Assembly: GCF_020786625.1 (NCBI RefSeq)
Contig: NZ_JAJGRC010000002.1
Span: forward strand, 62,001 to 126,000
From: Salinicoccus sp. RF5
GTDB taxonomy: Bacteria > Bacillota > Bacilli > Staphylococcales > Salinicoccaceae
Reading direction: 5' to 3'
DNA: 64,000 nucleotides
Position numbers and translations under genes: made by a program. Shown here one piece after another: positions 10,026 through 20,800 of this stretch. Under the pieces are notes generated by a model that worked only from the letters and a program-made list of their open reading frames with translations, did no database searches and was not told where the DNA came from. How positions within the stretch are numbered: the first letter of the stretch is position 1; each line of letters begins with the position of its first letter.

Positions 10026-10160
10026 ATGAAAGTGGCATTGTTATGCACTGAATGCGGGTCGCGCAACTACACGACTGAAAGCGAGCATAAAGAGCGGCTT
10101 GTGCTCAAGAAATACTGCAGGACATGCAACCGGCATACGACTCATAAGAGTTCCATCTGA
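10026..10160 (+). CDS. rpmG: Ribosomal protein L33
   Basis: 44 residues. Two CxxC pairs (Cys7/Cys10 and Cys31/Cys34) make this a zinc-binding (C+) form of the 50S protein L33. The segments CTECGSRNYTT and LKKYCRTCN are family hallmarks. The ATG at 10026 lies eight bases after GAGG; the ATG directly before it (10023) is too close. The secE-linked rpmG is one of several copies usual in Firmicutes. The cysteine-free copies used under zinc shortage would be elsewhere. Confidence 0.93.
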   Translation: MKVALLCTECGSRNYTTESEHKERLVLKKYCRTCNRHTTHKSSI

Positions 10161-10178
10161 TACAGGAGGAAGCAACCG

Positions 10179-10355
10179 ATGGCAAATGATAAGAACTTCT
10201 TGCAGAATGTTGTCAGCGAAATGAAGAAAGTAAGCTGGCCGACTGGTCAGGAGACGGTACGCTATACTGCGGTCGTCATGTTCACAGTGATATTCTTTCT
10301 GGCGTTTTTCTATGCGCTGGACCTGGGTATCTCCGCAATCATAGACTTAATGTAA
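10179..10355 (+). CDS. secE: Preprotein translocase subunit SecE
   Basis: 58 residues, the short Gram-positive form with a single membrane helix at about 31-55. The amphipathic FLQNVVSEMKKVSWPT segment before it is the SecE signature. SecE clamps SecY in the translocase. The ribosome site AGGAGGA lies eight bases before the ATG. It is sandwiched between rpmG and nusG as in nearly all Firmicutes. Confidence 0.95.
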   Translation: MANDKNFLQNVVSEMKKVSWPTGQETVRYTAVVMFTVIFFLAFFYALDLGISAIIDLM

Positions 10356-10371
10356 CTAAAGGAGAGATACT

Positions 10372-10911
10372 ATGTCTGGAGAAAAGAACTGGTATGCTGT
10401 GCACACCTATTCCGGATATGAAAATAAAGTAAAAGCAAATCTCGAGGCGCGCCTCGAATCGATGAATATGCAGGATCAGATCTTCCGTGTCATCATTCCA
10501 GAAGAGGAAGAGACGACCGTCAAGGACGGCAAGCGCAAGACTGCCATGAAGAAGACGTTCCCGGGCTACGTGCTGGTGGAACTGGTCATGACTGACGAAT
10601 CATGGTACATCGTGCGGAACACTCCTGGCGTCACCGGGTTCGTCGGCTCGCAGGGGGCAGGCAGCAAGCCGAACCCGCTGCTTCCGGAGGAAGTCAAATT
10701 CATCCTGAAATCCATGGGGATGGCAGAGCGTACAGTCGATTTCGAAGTTGAAGTTGGAGAATCCGTCAATATCGTTGATGGACCGTTCAAGAACCAGACT
10801 GGGGAAATCCGTTCAATCGATGAGGAGCACTACAAGCTTACGGTACTTGTCGAGATGTTCGGCCGGGATACGCCTGTGGAAGTCGAATTCGACCAAATCG
10901 AGAAATTGTAA
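10372..10911 (+). CDS. nusG: Transcription termination/antitermination factor NusG
   Basis: 179 residues. The NGN domain opens with NWYAVHTYSGYENKVKANLE. The C-terminal KOW domain contains VNIVDGPFKNQTGEIRSID. NusG binds RNA polymerase and adjusts pausing, and links the polymerase to Rho or the ribosome. The ATG follows AAAGGAGAG. The operon ends at the hairpin downstream, and the ribosomal protein operon has its own promoter. Confidence 0.97.
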   Translation: MSGEKNWYAVHTYSGYENKVKANLEARLESMNMQDQIFRVIIPEEEETTVKDGKRKTAMKKTFPGYVLVELVMTDESWYIVRNTPGVTGFVGSQGAGSKPNPLLPEEVKFILKSMGMAERTVDFEVEVGESVNIVDGPFKNQTGEIRSIDEEHYKLTVLVEMFGRDTPVEVEFDQIEKL

Positions 10912-10919
10912 TATGTGAC

Positions 10920-10948
10920 TTGTGTTTTCAATGGAATAATGGTATATT
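10920..10948 (+). promoter_or_regulatory. Candidate promoter of rplK-rplA
   Basis: TTGTGT (10920-10925), a 17-base spacer and TATATT (10943-10948). Transcription would start near 10955, inside the 5' arm of the next hairpin, so transcripts from here could not form the full terminator. Confidence 0.6.
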
Positions 10949-10951
10949 GTC

Positions 10952-10980
10952 ATGGTCGAATTTTGTTCGACCATCTTTTT
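10952..10980 (+). terminator. Terminator after nusG
   Basis: The 9-bp stem ATGGTCGAA/TTCGACCAT with loop TTTTG is followed by CTTTTT. It ends the secE-nusG transcript and overlaps the start region of the rplK promoter. Confidence 0.85.
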
Positions 10981-11048
10981 ATGATGCGAGTGGGAGGGTG
11001 AAAACTGACATCCTATGACCACATCACGATAACGAGGAGGTGCACATC

Positions 11049-11474
11049 GTGGCTAAAAAAGTAATCAACGTAGTAAAATTGCAGATTCCTGCAGGTAAAG
11101 CGAACCCGGCACCACCGGTAGGTCCGGCACTAGGTCAGGCGGGCGTAAACATCATGGGATTCTGTAAAGAATTCAATGCACGTACACAGGAACAGGCTGG
11201 TCTCATCATTCCGGTTGAAATTTCCGTATTCGAGGACCGTTCCTTCACTTTCATTACGAAGACTCCACCAGCGGCTGTTCTTTTGAAGAAAGCTGCCAAC
11301 ACCGAAAAAGGTTCAGGCGAACCGAACAAGAATAAAGTGGCGACAGTAACTGAAGCGCAGGTACGTGAAATTGCTGAAACTAAAATGGAAGACCTTAATG
11401 CAGCAGACGTGGAAGCGGCTATGCGTATGGTCGAAGGTACAGCAAGAAGCATGGGCTTCTCTGTAGAGAAATAA
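11049..11474 (+). CDS. rplK: Ribosomal protein L11
   Basis: 141 residues from the GTG at 11049, giving the standard start [38 protein letters not shown]. The ribosome site AGGAGGTG lies eight bases upstream; a GTG at 11040 overlaps it and is rejected. L11 binds the GTPase-associated centre of 23S rRNA and helps stimulate the stringent-response enzyme. It forms the two-gene L11-L1 operon with rplA. Confidence 0.97.
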   Translation: MAKKVINVVKLQIPAGKANPAPPVGPALGQAGVNIMGFCKEFNARTQEQAGLIIPVEISVFEDRSFTFITKTPPAAVLLKKAANTEKGSGEPNKNKVATVTEAQVREIAETKMEDLNAADVEAAMRMVEGTARSMGFSVEK

Positions 11475-11510
11475 TTTGAATTGACCATAAGGTTAAAGTA
11501 TTAATACAAA

Positions 11511-11537
11511 CGTGGGAGGATTACCCGCTATAACCAC
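11511..11537 (+). promoter_or_regulatory. Possible L1-binding leader between rplK and rplA
   Basis: GTGGGAGG and a downstream CCAC can close a short stem just before the rplA ribosome site (AAGGAGG at 11538-11544). L1 usually represses its own operon by binding an mRNA mimic of its 23S site. Assignment here is by position and a short match only. Confidence 0.3.
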
Positions 11538-11551
11538 AAGGAGGAATAGTA

Positions 11552-12247
11552 ATGGCTAAGAGAAGTAAAAAGTATCAGGCAGCTCTCGAGAAGTTTGATC
11601 AAAATGCGTCTTACAGCGTAGAAGAAGCAGTCAAACTTGCCAAAGAGACAAGCACTGTAAACTTCGATGCTTCTGTAGAAGTAGCATTCCGCCTGGGTAT
11701 TGATACGCGTAAAAACGATCAGCAGATCCGTGGAGCAATCGTACTGCCGCACGGTACTGGCAAGTCACAGCGTGTATTGGTATTCGCTAAGGGCGACAAG
11801 GCGAAAGAAGCAGAAGCAGCAGGTGCAGACTACGTAGGAGAACAGGACTACATCCAGAAGATCAATAATGGATGGTTCGACTTCGATGTCATCGTAGCTA
11901 CACCAGATATGATGGGTGAGGTCGGCAAGCTCGGCCGCGTGCTCGGACCAAAAGGTCTCATGCCGAACCCTAAAACAGGCACTGTAACAATGGATGTTAC
12001 TAAAGCCGTTGAAGAGATCAAAGCAGGTAAAGTTGAATACCGTGCAGAAAAATCCGGTATCGTCCATGCAGCGATCGGCAAGGTTTCCTTCGATGATGAG
12101 AAGCTCGCCGACAACTTCAGGGCGATTGCTGATGCACTCACAAAAGCGAAACCGGCTTCTTCAAAAGGCACCTACTTCAAATCCGTGGCACTGTCTTCAA
12201 CAATGGGGCCTGGTGTCAAAGTTGATCTGAACGAAGTAAGGGTCTAA
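11552..12247 (+). CDS. rplA: Ribosomal protein L1
   Basis: 231 residues, full length. Conserved segments include [29 protein letters not shown]-type ending [16 protein letters not shown], and [22 protein letters not shown]1 forms the L1 stalk near the ribosomal exit site and is a translational autorepressor. Ribosome site AAGGAGG precedes the ATG. The next operon begins with its own consensus promoter. Confidence 0.97.
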   Translation: MAKRSKKYQAALEKFDQNASYSVEEAVKLAKETSTVNFDASVEVAFRLGIDTRKNDQQIRGAIVLPHGTGKSQRVLVFAKGDKAKEAEAAGADYVGEQDYIQKINNGWFDFDVIVATPDMMGEVGKLGRVLGPKGLMPNPKTGTVTMDVTKAVEEIKAGKVEYRAEKSGIVHAAIGKVSFDDEKLADNFRAIADALTKAKPASSKGTYFKSVALSSTMGPGVKVDLNEVRV

Positions 12248-12267
12248 TTTCAATACTTGATTGGATA

Positions 12268-12296
12268 TTGACAACTGCAGCTGTATTGTGTATAGT
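12268..12296 (+). promoter_or_regulatory. Promoter of rplJ-rplL
   Basis: TTGACA (12268-12273), a 17-base spacer and TATAGT (12291-12296). This is a near-perfect vegetative sigma-A promoter directly upstream of the L10 leader. Confidence 0.85.
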
Positions 12297-12315
12297 TGCA
12301 GTTGTATTTTAATAT

Positions 12316-12435
12316 TCCCTAAGACAGTAGGAGCACCCTGTGCTTAAAACCCGATCCTACCGAGGCAAATGATGACGACTTGAATTCATATTGAATATTC
12401 AAGCACTTTTTGCCGTGGGTAAAAGGTGCTTTTTT
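12316..12435 (+). promoter_or_regulatory. Ribosomal protein L10 leader with attenuator
   Basis: The block CCCTAAGACAGTAGGAGC, then CTTAAAAC and CCTACCGAGGC, matches the conserved core of the Firmicutes L10(L12)4 autoregulatory leader. It ends in a terminator (AGCAC at 12402-12406 with loop, AAAAGGTGCT at 12421-12430, then T residues). Binding of L10-L12 to the core should favour the terminator and shut off rplJ-rplL. Confidence 0.88.
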
Positions 12436-12472
12436 AATGCACCGGATACACAAAAATTATGGAGGTGTAACT

Positions 12473-12973
12473 ATGTCAAATGTGATTGAAGCTAAAAAGC
12501 AGCACGTGGATGTCATTTCCGACCAGCTCAAGAACTCTGTATCTACAGTGCTTGTAGACTACCGTGGCCTGTCTGTATCTGAAATGACTGAACTGCGCAA
12601 GCAGCTTCGTGAAGCAGGCGTCGAGTTCAAAGTCTACAAGAACACGATGACGCGCCGCGCAGCTGAAAAAGCTGAACTTGCTGAAATCAATGAGTTCCTC
12701 ACTGGTCCAAACGCGCTTGCATTTTCAAACGAAGATGTAATCGCCCCAGCGAAGATCATCAACAATTTCGCGAAGGAACATGAAGCTTTGGAAATCAAAG
12801 CGGGCATCATCGAAGGAACGTTCACGCCGGCAGAAGATGTCAAGGCGATTGCAGCGCTTCCAGGCAAAGAAGGCCTTGTTTCCATGCTGCTCTCTGTACT
12901 TCAGGCTCCAGTACGCAACTTCGCCTATGCAGTTAAAGCAGTCGGTGAAGAGAAAGAGAACGAAGAAGCCTAA
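12473..12973 (+). CDS. rplJ: Ribosomal protein L10
   Basis: 166 residues from the ATG at 12473, which has GGAGGTG before it. An in-frame ATG at 12410 lies in the attenuator and is rejected. The start [31 protein letters not shown] is typical. L10 anchors L7/L12 dimers to the ribosome stalk base and is the repressor acting on the upstream leader. It is followed by rplL after 31 bases. Confidence 0.97.
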   Translation: MSNVIEAKKQHVDVISDQLKNSVSTVLVDYRGLSVSEMTELRKQLREAGVEFKVYKNTMTRRAAEKAELAEINEFLTGPNALAFSNEDVIAPAKIINNFAKEHEALEIKAGIIEGTFTPAEDVKAIAALPGKEGLVSMLLSVLQAPVRNFAYAVKAVGEEKENEEA

Positions 12974-13004
12974 ACCAATCTATTAAAAAAACGGAGGAAT
13001 TATA

Positions 13005-13370
13005 ATGTCTCAAGAACAAATCATTGAAGCAATAAAAGAAATGTCCGTACTTGAACTTAACGACCTTGTTAAAGCAATTGAAGAAGAATTCGGCGTAACA
13101 GCTGCAGCTCCAGTAGCAGCAGCAGGCGCAGGCGGCGGAGAAGCAGCTGCTGAAGAACAGACTGAATTCGACGTTGAACTTACAGACGCTGGATCTTCCA
13201 AGATCAAAGTCATCAAAGTTGTTCGTGAAGCAACTGGTCTCGGACTCAAAGAAGCGAAAGCAGTCGTTGACGGCGCACCTAAAGTTGTCAAAGAAGGCCT
13301 CGCTAAAGAAGAAGCTGAAGAACTCAAATCCCAGCTTGAAGAAGTTGGCGCAAGCGTAGAACTTAAATAA
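13005..13370 (+). CDS. rplL: Ribosomal protein L7/L12
   Basis: 121 residues. An N-terminal dimerisation helix is followed by an Ala/Gly-rich hinge (residues about 33-50). The C-terminal factor-binding domain carries [28 protein letters not shown]. Present in several copies per ribosome, it recruits elongation and initiation factors. The ATG follows ACGGAGGAA. It is the last gene of the L10 operon, with a terminator 18 bases after the stop. Confidence 0.98.
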   Translation: MSQEQIIEAIKEMSVLELNDLVKAIEEEFGVTAAAPVAAAGAGGGEAAAEEQTEFDVELTDAGSSKIKVIKVVREATGLGLKEAKAVVDGAPKVVKEGLAKEEAEELKSQLEEVGASVELK

Positions 13371-13387
13371 TTTTTGTGTAAACACTT

Positions 13388-13436
13388 GGAGGCTCATGTT
13401 AAACATCTACTGTTTAAATGGGCCTCCTTTGTTATT
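13388..13436 (+). terminator. Terminator after rplL
   Basis: A long stem with GGAGGC at 13388-13393 opposite GCCTCC at 13422-13427 extends inward through GTTAAACA/TGTTTAA. It is followed by TTTGTTATTTT. Confidence 0.8.
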
Positions 13437-13470
13437 TTATTCAAGTGCTTCATTACATAGGAGTGGTATC

Positions 13471-14073
13471 ATGAGCCATTATTTCACTGGAGATAATACA
13501 GAACATGAATATAGGGAGATCAAATTCAACTACAGGGGCAGGGTCTACCGCTTCAGGACCGACCGCGGCGTCTTTTCGAGGGACCGTATCGACTATGGAT
13601 CCTCGGTTCTGATCGATGCCGTCGTCCATGACACTAACATGTCAGAAGGCGGTGTATTCGTAGACATGGGTGCAGGATACGGCCCGATCGGCATTGTCCT
13701 TGGCGATGTGCTGGGTGCAAGGCCTGTCATGGTCGAAGTGAATTCCGACGCGCTTATGCTGTGCCGTGGGAATGCAGAGCAGAATGGTGTGGAAGCCGAA
13801 GTGATGGATCGTACGGAATATGATGAAAGGGAACTTGCAGAGCCTCCGGCGCTCTATGTGACCAACCCGCCTTTCCGTGCGGGGAAGCCAGTGGTGCTGG
13901 AAATGATTGAAGATGCCCACAGGAAACTTGGCGCAGGAGGATCCTTCTATATGGTGGTCCAGAAGAAGCAGGGCATGCCGTCGTACAGAAAAGCAGTTGA
14001 AAAGCTTTTCGGGAACTCGGAAATCGTTGCCAAGGACAAAGGCTATCATGTGCTGAAGGGCATCAAAATGTAG
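13471..14073 (+). CDS. rsmC: Class I SAM-dependent methyltransferase, RsmC-like
   Basis: 200 residues from the ATG at 13471, with AGGAGTGG upstream. An in-frame ATG at 13396 lies in the rplL terminator. The SAM-binding motif is VFVDMGAGYGPIGI. The catalytic TNPPF motif appears as VTNPPFRAGK, typical of N2-guanine rRNA methyltransferases. It corresponds to Bacillus YbxB, found at the same place between rplL and rpoB. The target is presumed to be 16S rRNA guanine, by analogy with RsmC. Confidence 0.88.
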   Translation: MSHYFTGDNTEHEYREIKFNYRGRVYRFRTDRGVFSRDRIDYGSSVLIDAVVHDTNMSEGGVFVDMGAGYGPIGIVLGDVLGARPVMVEVNSDALMLCRGNAEQNGVEAEVMDRTEYDERELAEPPALYVTNPPFRAGKPVVLEMIEDAHRKLGAGGSFYMVVQKKQGMPSYRKAVEKLFGNSEIVAKDKGYHVLKGIKM

Positions 14074-14084
14074 AAGACCAGTGT

Positions 14085-14119
14085 TTGACTTGACAAATTT
14101 TCTGTGTTATAGTTATAGA
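14085..14119 (+). promoter_or_regulatory. Two overlapping promoters of rpoB-rpoC
   Basis: TTGACT (14085-14090) with a 17-base spacer to TATAGT (14108-14113) overlaps TTGACA (14090-14095) with an 18-base spacer to TATAGA (14114-14119). Start points would differ by about six bases. Confidence 0.75.
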
Positions 14120-14198
14120 ATGTAAAAATATAATGTCAATCAGTATGCACTTTTTGAACACTGATTGGATGGAGCGTATTAAATATTGTTAATAAATA

Positions 14199-14233
14199 GA
14201 AAATGGGGTTGGTCACGATTCCGTTTTCTTTTT
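14199..14233 (+). terminator. Terminator-like hairpin in the rpoB leader
   Basis: GAAAATGG (14199-14206) pairs with CCGTTTTC (14221-14228) across one T-G pair, followed by TTTTT. It lies downstream of the promoters and 68 bases before rpoB, so it may attenuate rpoBC. An upstream hairpin CAATCAGT/ACTGATTG (14137-14144, 14160-14167) could be a partner structure. Confidence 0.6.
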
Positions 14234-14300
14234 GTCTTATTAACTGTTTAACTGCTTCGGTGAATGTTTTACGTAATTTTTATTAGGGGTGAATCTGTCG

Positions 14301-17300
14301 ATGAGTCAATTGATTCAATATGGAAGACACGCTAAACGCAGAAGCTATGCACGTATCGAAGAGAAATTGGATTTGCCGAACCTGATCGAAATCCAGACGA
14401 AATCCTATGAATGGTTCCTGCAGACGGGCCTGATCGAAATGTTCAAGGACATTTCACCGGTCGAGGACTTCACTGGGAACATGTCATTGGAATTTGTGGA
14501 CTATAAGCTTGGCGAACCCAAGTACGATGAGGAAGAGGCAAAGAACCATGATGCAACATATTCTGCACCATTGCGTGTAAAAGTACGCCTTGTCATCAAG
14601 GAAACGGGCGAAGTCAAGGAACAGGAAGTATTCATGGGTGACTTCCCACTGATGACGGATACAGGTACTTTCATTATCAATGGCGCAGAGCGTGTAATCG
14701 TATCACAGCTTGTCAGAAGTCCATCCGTATACTACTCGGAAAAAATGGATAAGAACGGCAAAGCGAGCTTTGGGGCGACGGTGATTCCCAACCGTGGTGC
14801 ATGGCTCGAATACGAAATCGATGCTAAAGATATAGTTTACGTAAGAATAGACCGTACGCGCAAGCTGCCGATGACGGTACTGCTCAGGGCGCTCGGATTT
14901 TCTACAGACCAGGAAATCATAAACCTTCTCGGTGACAGTGAACATCTCAGGAACACACTGGAGAAGGATACGACAGAAACAGTGGATCAGGCACTCCTAG
15001 AAATATACGAACGACTTCGCCCAGGCGAGCCGCCGACAGTTGAGAATGCCAGAAATCTCCTCTACTCACGGTTCTTTGATCCGAAGCGTTATGATCTCGC
15101 GAGTGTTGGACGCTACAAGATGAATAAGAAGCTCCACCTTAAGAACCGTCTGTTCAACCAAGTGCTTGCTGAGCCTATCGTGGACAAGGAAACGGGCGAA
15201 ATCGTAGCGGAAACAGGTACGACCGTCGACAGGCGCACATTGGACAGCATCATGGATGTGCTGGAAGCCAATGCAAACCTTGAAACATTCCGCCTTGAAA
15301 ATGGACTTCTGGATGAACCGATTGAAATCCAATCCATCAAAGTGGAAGCACCGAACCAGGAAGAGGGTACAACGACAGTGATCGGCAACGCCTTCCCGGA
15401 TGTGGAAGTGAAGTCCATCACACCGTCTGACATCATCGCCTCCATGAGCTACTTCTTCAACCTGATTGAAGGTGTGGGTCATACAGATGATATCGACCAC
15501 CTCGGCAACCGTCGCCTGCGCTCTGTCGGTGAACTCCTGCAGAACCAGTTCAGGATCGGACTTTCCCGTATGGAGCGTGTAGTAAGGGAGCGCATGTCGA
15601 TTCAGGATACTGAGTCGATCACACCACAGCAGCTCATCAATATCCGTCCTGTGATCGCATCCATAAAAGAGTTCTTCGGAAGCTCCCAGCTTTCCCAGTT
15701 CATGGACCAGACGAATCCGCTTGCAGAGCTGACACATAAAAGACGTCTGTCTGCGCTTGGGCCCGGCGGTCTGACGCGTGAACGTGCGGGCATGGAAGTG
15801 CGGGACGTACACTATTCCCACTACGGCCGCATGTGTCCGATCGAGACGCCGGAGGGCCCGAACATCGGTCTGATCAACTCACTCTCGAGCTTTGCCAGAG
15901 TGAATGAATTCGGCTTCATCGAAACACCATACAGAAGAGTGGATGCGGAAACGAACCGTGTAACGGACCAGATCGACTACCTTACTGCCGATGAGGAAGA
16001 CAGCTATGTCGTGGCCCAGGCCAACGCCCTCCTGAATGAGGACGGATCCTTCGTAAGGGAAGAAATCGTATGCCGTTTCCGCGGCAACAACACGAAAATG
16101 GCAAGGGAACGCATGGACTACATGGATGTTTCTCCAAAGCAGGTCGTTTCTGCTGCAACAGCGTGTATCCCATTCCTCGAAAACGATGACTCCAACCGTG
16201 CGTTGATGGGTGCGAACATGCAGCGTCAGGCTGTACCACTTCTCATACCGCAGTCCCCTCATATCGGCACAGGCATGGAGCATGTGGCTGCCCGTGACTC
16301 CGGCGCTGCGATAGTTGCACGCTATAAAGGCCGTGTGGAGCATGTGGAAGCTAAAGAAATACACATCCGCCGCATCGAGGAGGAGAATGGCAAGGAAGTA
16401 GAAACAGAAAAGGATATCTACAGGCTGTCCAAATTCATCCGTTCCAACTCCGGTACATGCTACAACCAGAAACCGATCGTCGCAAAAGGTGATGTAGTCA
16501 CACAAGGTGAAATCCTTGCAGACGGACCATCCATGGACAATGGTGAGATGGCGCTTGGACAGAACGTCGTGGTCGGCTTCATGACATGGGACGGCTACAA
16601 CTATGAGGATGCAGTAATCATGAGTGAACGTCTCGTCAAAGATGATGTCTATACATCCATCCATATCGAAGAGTATGAATCTGAATCCAGGGACACCAAG
16701 CTCGGACCTGAAGAAATCACAAGGGATATTCCGAACGTCTCCGATAACGCACTCAAGAAGCTCGATGACCGTGGCATCGTTCACATTGGCGCAGAAGTCA
16801 AGGATGGCGATATCCTCGTCGGGAAGGTGACGCCGAAAGGTGTGACGGAACTGACTGCAGAGGAGCGCCTCCTGCATGCGATATTTGGTGAGAAGGCGCG
16901 CGAAGTGCGCGATACTTCACTGCGCGTGCCACACGGTGCCGGCGGCATCGTCCTCGACGTCAAAGTGTTCAATCGTGAAGATGGCGACGAACTGTCCCCG
17001 GGTGTCAACCAGCTCGTACGTGTCTACATCGTGCAGAAGCGTAAGATCAGCGTAGGGGACAAGATGTGTGGACGTCACGGGAACAAAGGTGTAATCTCCA
17101 GGATCCTTCCGGAAGAGGACATGCCTTACATGCCGGACGGCACACCGATCGACATCATGCTCAACCCGCTGGGTGTACCTTCCCGTATGAACATCGGACA
17201 GGTGCTTGAACTCCACCTCGGTATGGCGGCCCGTGCGATGGGTCTGAAGATGGCGTCACCGGTATTCGATGGTGCCAACGAAGAAGACGTATGGGAGACG

Positions 17301-17837
17301 ATGGCTGAAGCCGGCCTTGCACGCGATGGCAAGACCGTCCTTTATGATGGACGCACAGGCGATCCGTTCGAAAACCGCATCTCCGTAGGCGTCATGTACA
17401 TGCTCAAACTCGCCCACATGGTCGACGACAAGCTTCACGCAAGAAGCACCGGACCATATTCCCTGGTTACGCAGCAGCCGCTTGGCGGTAAGGCCCAATT
17501 CGGTGGCCAGCGTTTCGGGGAAATGGAAGTATGGGCACTGGAAGCCTATGGTGCCGCCTATACCTTGCAGGAAATCCTGACGGTCAAGTCGGATGATACT
17601 GTAGGACGTGTGAAGACTTATGAAGCGATTGTAAAAGGTGAAAACGTCCCTAAACCTGGCGTCCCTGAGTCATTCCGCGTATTGATGAAGGAACTCCAGA
17701 GTCTTGGCCTCGACGTCAACATCCTCGATGATCAGGACGAAGAAGTCGAGATGCGTGATACTGAAGAGGATGATGCATCCAATCAGATGAATTTGAGCGA
17801 GAAGACAAGCGCTGCAACTGAAGATGTCACTGAATGA
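14301..17837 (+). CDS. rpoB: RNA polymerase beta subunit
   Basis: 1178 residues from the ATG at 14301, which follows AGGGGTG. A GTG at 14289 overlaps that ribosome site. The sequence is collinear with staphylococcal RpoB throughout. The rifampicin-binding region reads [22 protein letters not shown] with no visible resistance substitution, and the C-terminal [21 protein letters not shown] is intact. The acidic tail (about residues 1150-1178) varies between species. The gene is probably co-transcribed with rpoC, 37 bases downstream. Confidence 0.98.
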   Translation: MSQLIQYGRHAKRRSYARIEEKLDLPNLIEIQTKSYEWFLQTGLIEMFKDISPVEDFTGNMSLEFVDYKLGEPKYDEEEAKNHDATYSAPLRVKVRLVIKETGEVKEQEVFMGDFPLMTDTGTFIINGAERVIVSQLVRSPSVYYSEKMDKNGKASFGATVIPNRGAWLEYEIDAKDIVYVRIDRTRKLPMTVLLRALGFSTDQEIINLLGDSEHLRNTLEKDTTETVDQALLEIYERLRPGEPPTVENARNLLYSRFFDPKRYDLASVGRYKMNKKLHLKNRLFNQVLAEPIVDKETGEIVAETGTTVDRRTLDSIMDVLEANANLETFRLENGLLDEPIEIQSIKVEAPNQEEGTTTVIGNAFPDVEVKSITPSDIIASMSYFFNLIEGVGHTDDIDHLGNRRLRSVGELLQNQFRIGLSRMERVVRERMSIQDTESITPQQLINIRPVIASIKEFFGSSQLSQFMDQTNPLAELTHKRRLSALGPGGLTRERAGMEVRDVHYSHYGRMCPIETPEGPNIGLINSLSSFARVNEFGFIETPYRRVDAETNRVTDQIDYLTADEEDSYVVAQANALLNEDGSFVREEIVCRFRGNNTKMARERMDYMDVSPKQVVSAATACIPFLENDDSNRALMGANMQRQAVPLLIPQSPHIGTGMEHVAARDSGAAIVARYKGRVEHVEAKEIHIRRIEEENGKEVETEKDIYRLSKFIRSNSGTCYNQKPIVAKGDVVTQGEILADGPSMDNGEMALGQNVVVGFMTWDGYNYEDAVIMSERLVKDDVYTSIHIEEYESESRDTKLGPEEITRDIPNVSDNALKKLDDRGIVHIGAEVKDGDILVGKVTPKGVTELTAEERLLHAIFGEKAREVRDTSLRVPHGAGGIVLDVKVFNREDGDELSPGVNQLVRVYIVQKRKISVGDKMCGRHGNKGVISRILPEEDMPYMPDGTPIDIMLNPLGVPSRMNIGQVLELHLGMAARAMGLKMASPVFDGANEEDVWETMAEAGLARDGKTVLYDGRTGDPFENRISVGVMYMLKLAHMVDDKLHARSTGPYSLVTQQPLGGKAQFGGQRFGEMEVWALEAYGAAYTLQEILTVKSDDTVGRVKTYEAIVKGENVPKPGVPESFRVLMKELQSLGLDVNILDDQDEEVEMRDTEEDDASNQMNLSEKTSAATEDVTE

Positions 17838-17874
17838 TGATTGAGCTTGATAAAACTTTAGGGAGGAAAGCTCA

Positions 17875-20800
17875 TTGATAGATGTAAATAGATTTCAATA
17901 TATGAAAATAGGTCTTGCTTCATCAGAAAAGATCCGCTCATGGTCCTTTGGTGAAGTGAAGAAGCCTGAAACAATCAATTACAGAACATTGAAGCCTGAA
18001 AGGGACGGCCTTTTCTGTGAAAAGATCTTCGGTCCTACGAAGGACTGGGAGTGCAGCTGTGGAAAATACAAGCGTGTAAGGTATAAAGGCATGGTCTGTG
18101 ACCGTTGTGGTGTCGAAGTGACACGCTCCAAAGTACGCCGGGAAAGGATGGGGCACATTGAACTTGCTGCCCCTGTCTCCCATATATGGTACTTCAAGGG
18201 CATCCCGTCCAGGATGGGACTGCTCCTCGACATGTCACCGCGTTCACTGGAAGAAGTCATCTACTTTGCTTCCTATGCAGTAATCAAACCGGGCTCCACA
18301 GGTCTTGAACCGAAGCAGCTCCTCACTGAGCGTGAGTACAGGGAATACTATGACAAACACGGCAACACGTTCACAGCCAAGATGGGTGCGGAAGCGATCA
18401 AGGAACTCCTTATGGACGTCAACCTTGAAGAAGAACTCGAAGCACTGAGGAAAGAGCTGGAAACTGCTACGGGGCAGCGCCTGACAAGGGCAATCAAACG
18501 CCTTGAAGTCGTTGAATCATTCCGCAGTTCCGGCAATGACCCATCATGGATGATCCTCGATGTCCTGCCGATCATCCCACCGGAAATCCGTCCAATGGTG
18601 CAGCTTGATGGGGGCCGCTTTGCAACAAGCGATCTGAATGACCTCTATCGTCGTGTAATCAACCGAAACAACCGCCTGAAGCGTCTGTTGGACCTCGGTG
18701 CTCCCGGCATCATCGTCCAGAATGAGAAGCGCATGCTTCAGGAAGCGGTGGATGCACTCATCGATAACGGCCGTCGCGGCCGTCCGGTGACAGGACCGGG
18801 GAACCGCCCGCTCAAATCGCTTTCCCACATGCTCAAAGGGAAGCAGGGTCGTTTCCGTCAGAACCTTCTTGGTAAGCGTGTCGACTATTCAGGCCGTTCC
18901 GTAATCGTTGTTGGACCAAGCTTGAAGATGTATCAATGCGGACTGCCGAAGGAAATGGCACTTGAACTCTTCAAGCCGTTCGTAATGAAAGAGCTTGTAG
19001 AACGTGAAATGGCGACAAACATCAAAAACGCCAAAGGCAAGATCGAGCGTATGGAAGATGATGTATGGGATGTTCTTGAAGATGTCATCAAAGAACACCC
19101 TGTCCTCCTCAACCGTGCACCAACGCTCCACCGTCTGGGTATCCAGGCGTTCGAGGCGACGCTTGTCGAAGGCCGCGCCATCCGTCTGCACCCACTGGTG
19201 ACGACGGCGTACAATGCCGACTTCGATGGAGACCAGATGGCGGTACACGTGCCGCTCTCCAAAGAAGCACAGGCGGAAGCGCGCATGCTGATGCTCGCTG
19301 CCCAGAACATCCTCAATCCGAAGGACGGGAAGCCGGTTGTTACACCATCACAGGATATGGTGCTGGGGAACTACTATCTCACCCTCGAGAGGGAGAACAC
19401 GAAACGTGAAGGACACATCTTCAAAGATACGAATGAAGTTGTAATGGCCTACCAGAATGGCTATGTGCAGCTTCATACACGCATCGGACTGCACACGAAT
19501 TCACTCGAGACGGAGAAGGTCTCCGAAGAGAATAAAGGCAAGATCCTGATGACGACGACAGGCAAGGTCATCTTCAACGAGATCATGCCGCCATCCTTCC
19601 CATACCTCAATGAACCGACAAGGGAAAACCTTGAGGATAAGACTCCGGACCGCTACTTCGTTTCAGTATCGGAGCTTGGTGAAGGCGGGTTGGCAGAGAG
19701 GCTCAAGGAGACGCCGATCGTGGAACCTTTCAACAAGAAGTACCTGGGTCAGATCATCGCGGAAGTATTCAACAAGTTCCACATCACAGAAACATCCGTA
19801 ATGCTCGACCTCATGAAGGACCTCGGCTTCAAGTATTCTTCCAAAGCCGGAATCACCGTAGGTGTATCCGATATCGTGGTCCTGCCGGATAAACAGCAGA
19901 TCATTGATGAGACAGAAGAGAAGGTCGAAAAAGTGCAGAAGCAGTTTGCACGCGGTCTGATCACTGAAGACGAGCGCTATGGTGCCGTCATCGAACTCTG
20001 GACGAGAGCCAAGGACGTCATCCAGGAACGCCTGATGGCATCACTCCACCGTCTGAACCCAATCTTCATGATGAGTGATTCCGGTGCCCGTGGTAATGCG
20101 TCCAACTTCACCCAGCTTGCTGGTATGCGTGGACTCATGGCCAACCCATCCGGACAGATCATCGAACTCCCGATCAAGTCCAGCTTCCGTGAAGGGCTGA
20201 CGGTACTCGAGTACTTCATTTCCACACACGGGGCGCGTAAAGGTCTTGCCGATACAGCACTCAAGACGGCCGACTCCGGTTATCTCACAAGAAGGCTTGT
20301 TGATGTGGCACAGGATGTCATCGTGCGTGATGACGACTGTGGTACGGACAAAGGCCTCCTCGTTTCTGCATTGACAGAAGGGTCCGAGCTCATCGAACCG
20401 TTCATCGACCGTCTGGAAGGGCGCTATTCGAAAGAAACGGTGAGACATCCTGAAACGAAAGAAATCCTTGTGCGTTCAAACGAACTCATCACCACAGAAC
20501 TGGCGAAGGAGATCGTGAACAGCGGCATCGAAGAGATGTACATCCGCTCTGCCTTCACATGCAACACCCGTCATGGTGTTTGTGAGCGCTGCTATGGTAA
20601 AAACCTGGCGACAGGCGAAAAAGTCGAAGTGGGTGAAGCAGTCGGTACAATCGCTGCCCAATCCATCGGTGAACCGGGTACACAGCTTACAATGCGTACA
20701 TTCCACACAGGTGGGGTTGCCGGAAGCGATATTACCCAGGGTCTCCCGCGTATCCAGGAGCTCTTCGAGGCACGTAATCCAAAAGGTCAGGCGATGATTT

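Noticed and set aside
15879-16877. 332-codon minus-strand frame within rpoB
   Set aside because: Antisense to conserved RpoB sequence, no domain and no ribosome site.
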